A stretch of DNA of 20,044 nucleotides from an uncultured Granulicatella sp. (GTDB taxonomy: Bacteria > Bacillota > Bacilli > Lactobacillales > Aerococcaceae), in contig CAKPVL010000025.1 in assembly GCA_934193545.1 (NCBI GenBank), forward strand, positions 1 to 20,044, read 5' to 3'. Below the pieces are notes generated by a model. The model did not search any database. It had not been told where the DNA came from and was given only the letters and a program-made list of their open reading frames with translations. The position numbers and the translations under genes are program-made. The stretch's first letter is position 1, and each line of letters opens with the position of its first letter. This document shows positions 16,994 to 20,044 of this stretch, piece by piece.

Positions 16994-18265
16994 TTAGTGT
17001 TCTGAAGCACCGCTTGTAGCATCTACTGCTTGTGCTTGCGCTGGAGCTGAATGTCCGCTATCTGAAGCACCACTTGTAGCATCTGCTGCAGGAGCAGGAG
17101 CTGAGTGTCCGCTGTTTGAAGCGCCACTTGTTGCATCAGCTACAGGAGCAGCACCATTTGCGCTTACTAAACGTTGGCCAGTTGTTTGTAAGTACCAATC
17201 TAACCATGGTTTGAAGTCAAATACGATTTCGTTGATTCCAGCATAAGAACCATCAGGATAGTACATTGCTTGGTAGTTGTGTACGTTGATGATTTCTGGT
17301 GGAGTGTTTGGAACGATTGTACGGAAGTAATCCACGTTACCTGCACGTAAGTTCGCAATGAGGTATTCCACATTTTTGAATGTACGTGGTGGGTGAACTG
17401 TTCCTAAACGGTTACCAGATTGAGCTGGCACACGTGGAGCCAACATTTTGTTTGCTGGTTTGTTGAAGTTATAGTACAAGAATTGGTTGTTGTCATCGGC
17501 ATATGTTACTTCAAATGGCAATGCTTTTAAGAACATATCGATTTGGTCAACCGTTAATAAACCGTGGTCTAAGCGAACATAGTCGTTTCCTTGAGCAGCA
17601 CCAACGATTTCACTTGCTTTTTCAACCCATTCTGGATCATCTGGATCTACACCTTGAACTGATGTAGAAATTGGGTTTGTGCAGTCTAAATCTTCTGGCG
17701 GTGTTGGTAATGGTTTGCGTAACACTTTTACAACCTCCACATATTTCACGAAGTTTTCTAAGCATGAACGTAAGAACGCTACAGTTCCTTCGCTCTTAAT
17801 GTTTCCTTCTTCGTCAAATGCTTCTTTTGCTTTTCCTAATAAGAATTCGTTCCCTGGTAATACATATGCGTTTACCCCTGGAGCATCCAAGATTTTACGT
17901 AAATGCACTTGCGCACGTGAAGTACCTTGGTCATAGTGAGAAGCTCCCATAATCATGACAGGTTTGTTTTCGAATGGGTGTAAGTTGAATGACATCCATT
18001 CTAATGTGCTCTTCAAAGCAGCTGTAATTGTGTGGTTGTGTTCAGGTGTAGCGATAATCACACCATCTGCACGGATTAATTTGTTGTACATGTATTGTAC
18101 TGGGAAACTCTTAGATTGATCTTCGTCTTGGTTGAACATTGGAATATCTTTAATTTCTAAGATTTCAAACTCGAATAAGTCACTGAATTTCTTTTCGATA
18201 AATTGTAATAATAAACGGTTATGCGAAAATTCCGCATTTGATCCTACGATACCAATAATTTTCAT
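16994..18265 (-). CDS. NADPH-dependent FMN reductase-PAS fusion with three C-terminal flavinylation motifs
   Basis: A 423-residue three-part flavoprotein. Residues 1 to about 185 are a flavodoxin-fold NADPH:FMN reductase (GIVGSNAEFSHNRLL, IIATPEHNHTITAALKSTLEWMS, GASHYDQGTSRAQ). Residues about 230-368 form a PAS-like domain like that seen at the end of DUF438 proteins (LPFEVTYADDNNQFLYYN, GTVHPPRTFKNVEYLI, YPDGSYAGINEIVFDF). The last 50 residues are a flexible Ala/Ser/Gly/Pro tail with DATSGAS at 377-383, 395-401 and 415-421. This matches the ApbE target motif D-x-x-[ST]-G-A-[TS], whose last residue receives FMN. There is no signal peptide, so it is cytosolic. It follows a paralogous reductase and apbE. 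The electron acceptor is unknown. Confidence 0.88.
   Translation of the reverse strand: MKIIGIVGSNAEFSHNRLLLQFIEKKFSDLFEFEILEIKDIPMFNQDEDQSKSFPVQYMYNKLIRADGVIIATPEHNHTITAALKSTLEWMSFNLHPFENKPVMIMGASHYDQGTSRAQVHLRKILDAPGVNAYVLPGNEFLLGKAKEAFDEEGNIKSEGTVAFLRSCLENFVKYVEVVKVLRKPLPTPPEDLDCTNPISTSVQGVDPDDPEWVEKASEIVGAAQGNDYVRLDHGLLTVDQIDMFLKALPFEVTYADDNNQFLYYNFNKPANKMLAPRVPAQSGNRLGTVHPPRTFKNVEYLIANLRAGNVDYFRTIVPNTPPEIINVHNYQAMYYPDGSYAGINEIVFDFKPWLDWYLQTTGQRLVSANGAAPVADATSGASNSGHSAPAPAADATSGASDSGHSAPAQAQAVDATSGASEH
17001..17150. repeat. Coding tandem repeat, 2.6 units of 54-60 bases, encoding the flavinylation tail
   Basis: Units begin at 17001, 17061 and 17115 with [CT]TGAAGC[AG]CC[AG]CTTGT on the plus strand. 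The first is 60 bases, the second 54, and the third is partial. Unit differences are multiples of three, so the frame is kept. Each unit encodes one DATSGAS motif plus a SGHSAPA-type spacer. Confidence 0.9.
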
Positions 18266-18281
18266 TTTCTACTGTCACTCC

Positions 18282-18896
18282 TTATTTTTTAGAACTGTCC
18301 CATGAGAAGTTTTTCGCTTCTTTTTCACGAGCTTCGTTTGCACGAACTAATTGTTTTGTAATTTCAATGAATAATAAGTAATCTTCGAAAATCTTTTCTA
18401 ATTTTTCAACAGTTGCTGCATCTTTTAAGTTACCTTCTTCGTCGAATGCTTGTAAGGCGTGACCTAATAAGAATTCATCACTTGGTAAAACGCGTGCTTT
18501 AATTTCTGGCGCGTTTAAGATTTGACGTAATTGACTTTGTGCACGTGAAGAACCTAATGTTCCGTAAGATGCTCCTGTAATCATGATAGGTTTGTTTAAT
18601 AATGGGTAGATACCATAAGATAACCATGCTAAAGCGTTCATTAATACAGCTGGGCATGAGTGGTCATATTCTGGTGTACTAATGATAACTCCATCTGCTG
18701 CAGCGATTTTCTCTGCAATTGCTTGTGCTTCTTGTGGCACTACTTTTGGAGTTGGTTTGTTGAACATTGGAATGTCTTTAATTTCGACAAGTTCAATTTC
18801 CGCCTGTTCTGAAAAATGTTTTTGAATGTATTGTAATAGTTGACGGTTTGTTGATTTTTTAGAGTTTGTTCCGACTAAACCGATTAATTTAACCAT
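18282..18896 (-). CDS. NADPH-dependent FMN reductase family protein
   Basis: A 204-residue flavodoxin-fold protein of the NADPH-dependent FMN reductase family. It has the phosphate loop GLVGTNSKKSTNRQLLQ, the family motif IISTPEYDHSCPAVLMNALAWLS and GASYGTLGSSRAQSQLRQIL. It is a close relative of the N-terminal part of the next gene; both share EIKDIPMFN and a LPxxEFLLGxAxxAFDEEGN stretch. This suggests a tandem duplication. It lacks the PAS domain and the tail. An upstream in-frame ATG at 18962 exists, but the ATG at 18896 has AAAGGAAG upstream and gives the usual family start (MVKLIGLVG). It overlaps the end of apbE by eight bases. It may pair with the tagged paralogue as a heterodimer. Confidence 0.92.
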   Translation of the reverse strand: MVKLIGLVGTNSKKSTNRQLLQYIQKHFSEQAEIELVEIKDIPMFNKPTPKVVPQEAQAIAEKIAAADGVIISTPEYDHSCPAVLMNALAWLSYGIYPLLNKPIMITGASYGTLGSSRAQSQLRQILNAPEIKARVLPSDEFLLGHALQAFDEEGNLKDAATVEKLEKIFEDYLLFIEITKQLVRANEAREKEAKNFSWDSSKK

Positions 18897-19848
18897 TTGA
18901 GTACTTCCTTTCGAGTAATTGAATCTTTGAAGCGAGTCCTGAAGTGTAGAAAATGCGATCATCGTCTAAAATCATTACGGCTTCGATGTTAGGGTGTTGT
19001 TCCACTTCGAATAAGATTTCATGTGCTTTCTTTCCAAAGAGTCTGGTCGTCCATATCTCACAATCGACCGACTGTTTGGAAACAATCGTTAGACTGGCAA
19101 CGTCTGTTTCAGCTGGGTATCCAGTATTTGGGTCCAAAATATGATGGTATTTCTTACCATCCACTTCTAGCACCCTCTCGTAGACACCTGATGTGACAAT
19201 CGACTCATCTCGAATCGGAAGAAGCGCCACATTTTCTCCTCGAAGGAGTTTCGGGTTTTGAATACCAATCCACCAATTCCCATCTTCATGATGAACAGCT
19301 GGTCCAAGCGTGAGAACATTCCCACCAAGGTTAATGAGCGCGGAAGTGACTCCTTGCTCTTTTAGCTGCTCTATCACCAAGTCGGCAATATACCCTTTGG
19401 CAATACAACCAAGGTCGATTCGCATTCCTTCTTCCAACAGAAAAATCGTCTGATTAGCTTCATCCAGTTCGACTTTCGTTGCATCGGTCAGTTGCAGTTT
19501 GGCTTTAATTTCTTCATCCGTTGGTACTCGTGCATCACTAAAGCCTACGCGCCATGTTTGAACAACCGGGCCGATCAAGATATTCATCCGACTTCCCGCA
19601 GCCAGACTATTCTCCAGTCCCAATTTCACCAAATGAAAAATCTCTGGATGAACAGCGACCGCATGTTTCCCTGCTGCCAAGTTCACGGCCATCAGTTCTG
19701 AAGTTGGGTCATTCGCGCTAAAACGATGCTCATATCGCTTCAATTGCTCGAAAACTTCAGCCACTAAACGCTCGCCTTCTGGATGCGCAATTTTCAATTC
19801 GATGACGGTTCCCATCAATCGAATGGTACCTGTATGATACTGTTCCAA
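18889..19848 (-). CDS. apbE: FAD:protein FMN transferase, probably cytosolic
   Basis: ApbE moves FMN from FAD onto a Thr or Ser of target proteins in a Mg-dependent reaction. The protein, about 319 residues from the chosen start, shows TIRLMGTVIEL, YEHRFSANDPTSELMAVN, NILIGPVVQTWRVGF, the core IDLGCIAKGYIADLVIEQL, LINLGGNV, SGVYER, YHHILDPNTGYPA and a late Asp in SVDCEIWTTRLFG for metal binding. There is no lipoprotein or Sec signal, unlike the exported ApbE forms, so it should act in the cytosol. The start is uncertain. A TTG at 19905 and a GTG at 19857 are in frame. The TTG at 19848 has AGGAG 11 bases upstream and avoids an odd Phe-rich extension. It is the first gene of a three-gene flavin operon. 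Confidence 0.92.
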   Translation of the reverse strand: MEQYHTGTIRLMGTVIELKIAHPEGERLVAEVFEQLKRYEHRFSANDPTSELMAVNLAAGKHAVAVHPEIFHLVKLGLENSLAAGSRMNILIGPVVQTWRVGFSDARVPTDEEIKAKLQLTDATKVELDEANQTIFLLEEGMRIDLGCIAKGYIADLVIEQLKEQGVTSALINLGGNVLTLGPAVHHEDGNWWIGIQNPKLLRGENVALLPIRDESIVTSGVYERVLEVDGKKYHHILDPNTGYPAETDVASLTIVSKQSVDCEIWTTRLFGKKAHEILFEVEQHPNIEAVMILDDDRIFYTSGLASKIQLLERKYSNG

Positions 19849-19929
19849 AACTGCCACTTCTCCTAGTTGAAATATGTGAAAAAAAGCACAGAAACGCCTA
19901 TACAAAAGCGTTTTCTACTCCTTATTTTG

Positions 19930-19958
19930 AATGTAACACAGCGGAAATTAAATTTCAA
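19930..19958 (-). promoter_or_regulatory. Candidate promoter of the apbE operon
   Basis: Minus-strand TTGAAA (19953-19958), a 17-base spacer and TACATT (19930-19935), which matches the -10 consensus at four of six bases. A start about seven bases downstream would leave a leader of about 70 bases before the TTG at 19848. It would put the AAGGAG at 19918-19923 at the very 5' end, which argues against the longer apbE start. Confidence 0.4.
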
Positions 19959-19984
19959 GGACGCAGGTCTATTTCCTTAATAAA

Positions 19985-20015
19985 ATATGCATAAAAAAAC
20001 TATTCTTATGCATAT
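19985..20015. repeat. Inverted repeat with two TATGCATA palindromes
   Basis: Ten-base arms ATATGCATAA and TTATGCATAT enclose eleven bases. Each arm contains the self-complementary octamer TATGCATA, with centres 21 bases apart, two helical turns. There is no T-run that would make it a terminator. It lies upstream of the candidate apbE promoter and could be an operator, but no regulator is identified here. Confidence 0.5.
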
Positions 20016-20044
20016 AATCCTTATTTATTAAATTTTATTTACAG

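Noticed and set aside
16994..17150. Tail of the PAS-fused reductase as a plain low-complexity linker or wall-spanning segment
   Set aside because: There is no signal peptide for export, and each repeat keeps the exact DATSGAS motif known for ApbE targets, which is hard to explain by linker function alone.
18897..18962. Longer N-terminus for the small FMN reductase, starting at 18962
   Set aside because: It would add 22 residues lying inside apbE and before the conserved family start; the ATG at 18896 has the better ribosome site.

Overview
The window is chromosomal DNA from a low-to-moderate GC Gram-positive bacterium of the Lactobacillales. The order pcrA-ligA-camS-gatC-gatA-gatB is a conserved housekeeping block of that group. 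The ribosome binding sites are AGGAGG-like, promoters are SigA-like, and there are a lipoprotein, a YtrA-type GntR repressor and an OatA-type cell wall acyltransferase. A Carnobacteriaceae-like host such as Granulicatella fits, but that is an impression from gene content and is not proven here. No tRNA, rRNA, insertion sequence, prophage or CRISPR was seen. Almost everything lies on the minus strand.

Reading in the direction of transcription (right to left), the housekeeping block runs from 10355 to 1: a membrane-anchored glucosaminidase, a degenerate PurK-like ATP-grasp protein, the helicase PcrA, the NAD-dependent ligase LigA, the lipoprotein CamS, then GatC, GatA and GatB (GatB runs off the left edge). 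Gaps between genes are 4 to 65 bases. The last gap holds a good promoter for gatCAB, so the tRNA-amidotransferase genes can be expressed on their own. The CamS signal peptide ends in a heptapeptide resembling the cAM373-type sex pheromones.

From 10404 to 14860 there are two small regulated units. One is a helix-turn-helix regulator with a palindrome inside its own promoter spacer, diverging from a short aromatic-acid-exporter-like membrane protein. The other is a four-gene operon: YtrA-type GntR repressor, ABC ATPase, ABC permease and an exported protein of unknown function. The GntR promoter carries two matching operators about three helical turns apart. The exporter and the ABC operon converge on a shared bidirectional terminator.

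From 14888 to 16798 lies a single-gene unit for an OatA-like acyltransferase fused to an SGNH esterase domain. The usual Arg and His of the membrane domain are replaced, while the extracellular esterase triad is intact.

The right end (16953 to 20044) is the most interesting part. It is an operon of apbE (FAD:protein FMN transferase, without a signal peptide), an NADPH-dependent FMN-reductase-like flavoprotein, and a paralogue fused to a PAS-like domain. The paralogue's C-terminal tail carries three tandem copies of DATSGAS. This matches the D-x-x-[ST]-G-A-[TS] motif at which ApbE attaches FMN. The enzyme and its probable substrate are therefore side by side, which suggests a cytosolic flavin-relay reductase with up to three covalent FMN groups on a flexible tail. 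The flavinylation itself is inferred, not shown.
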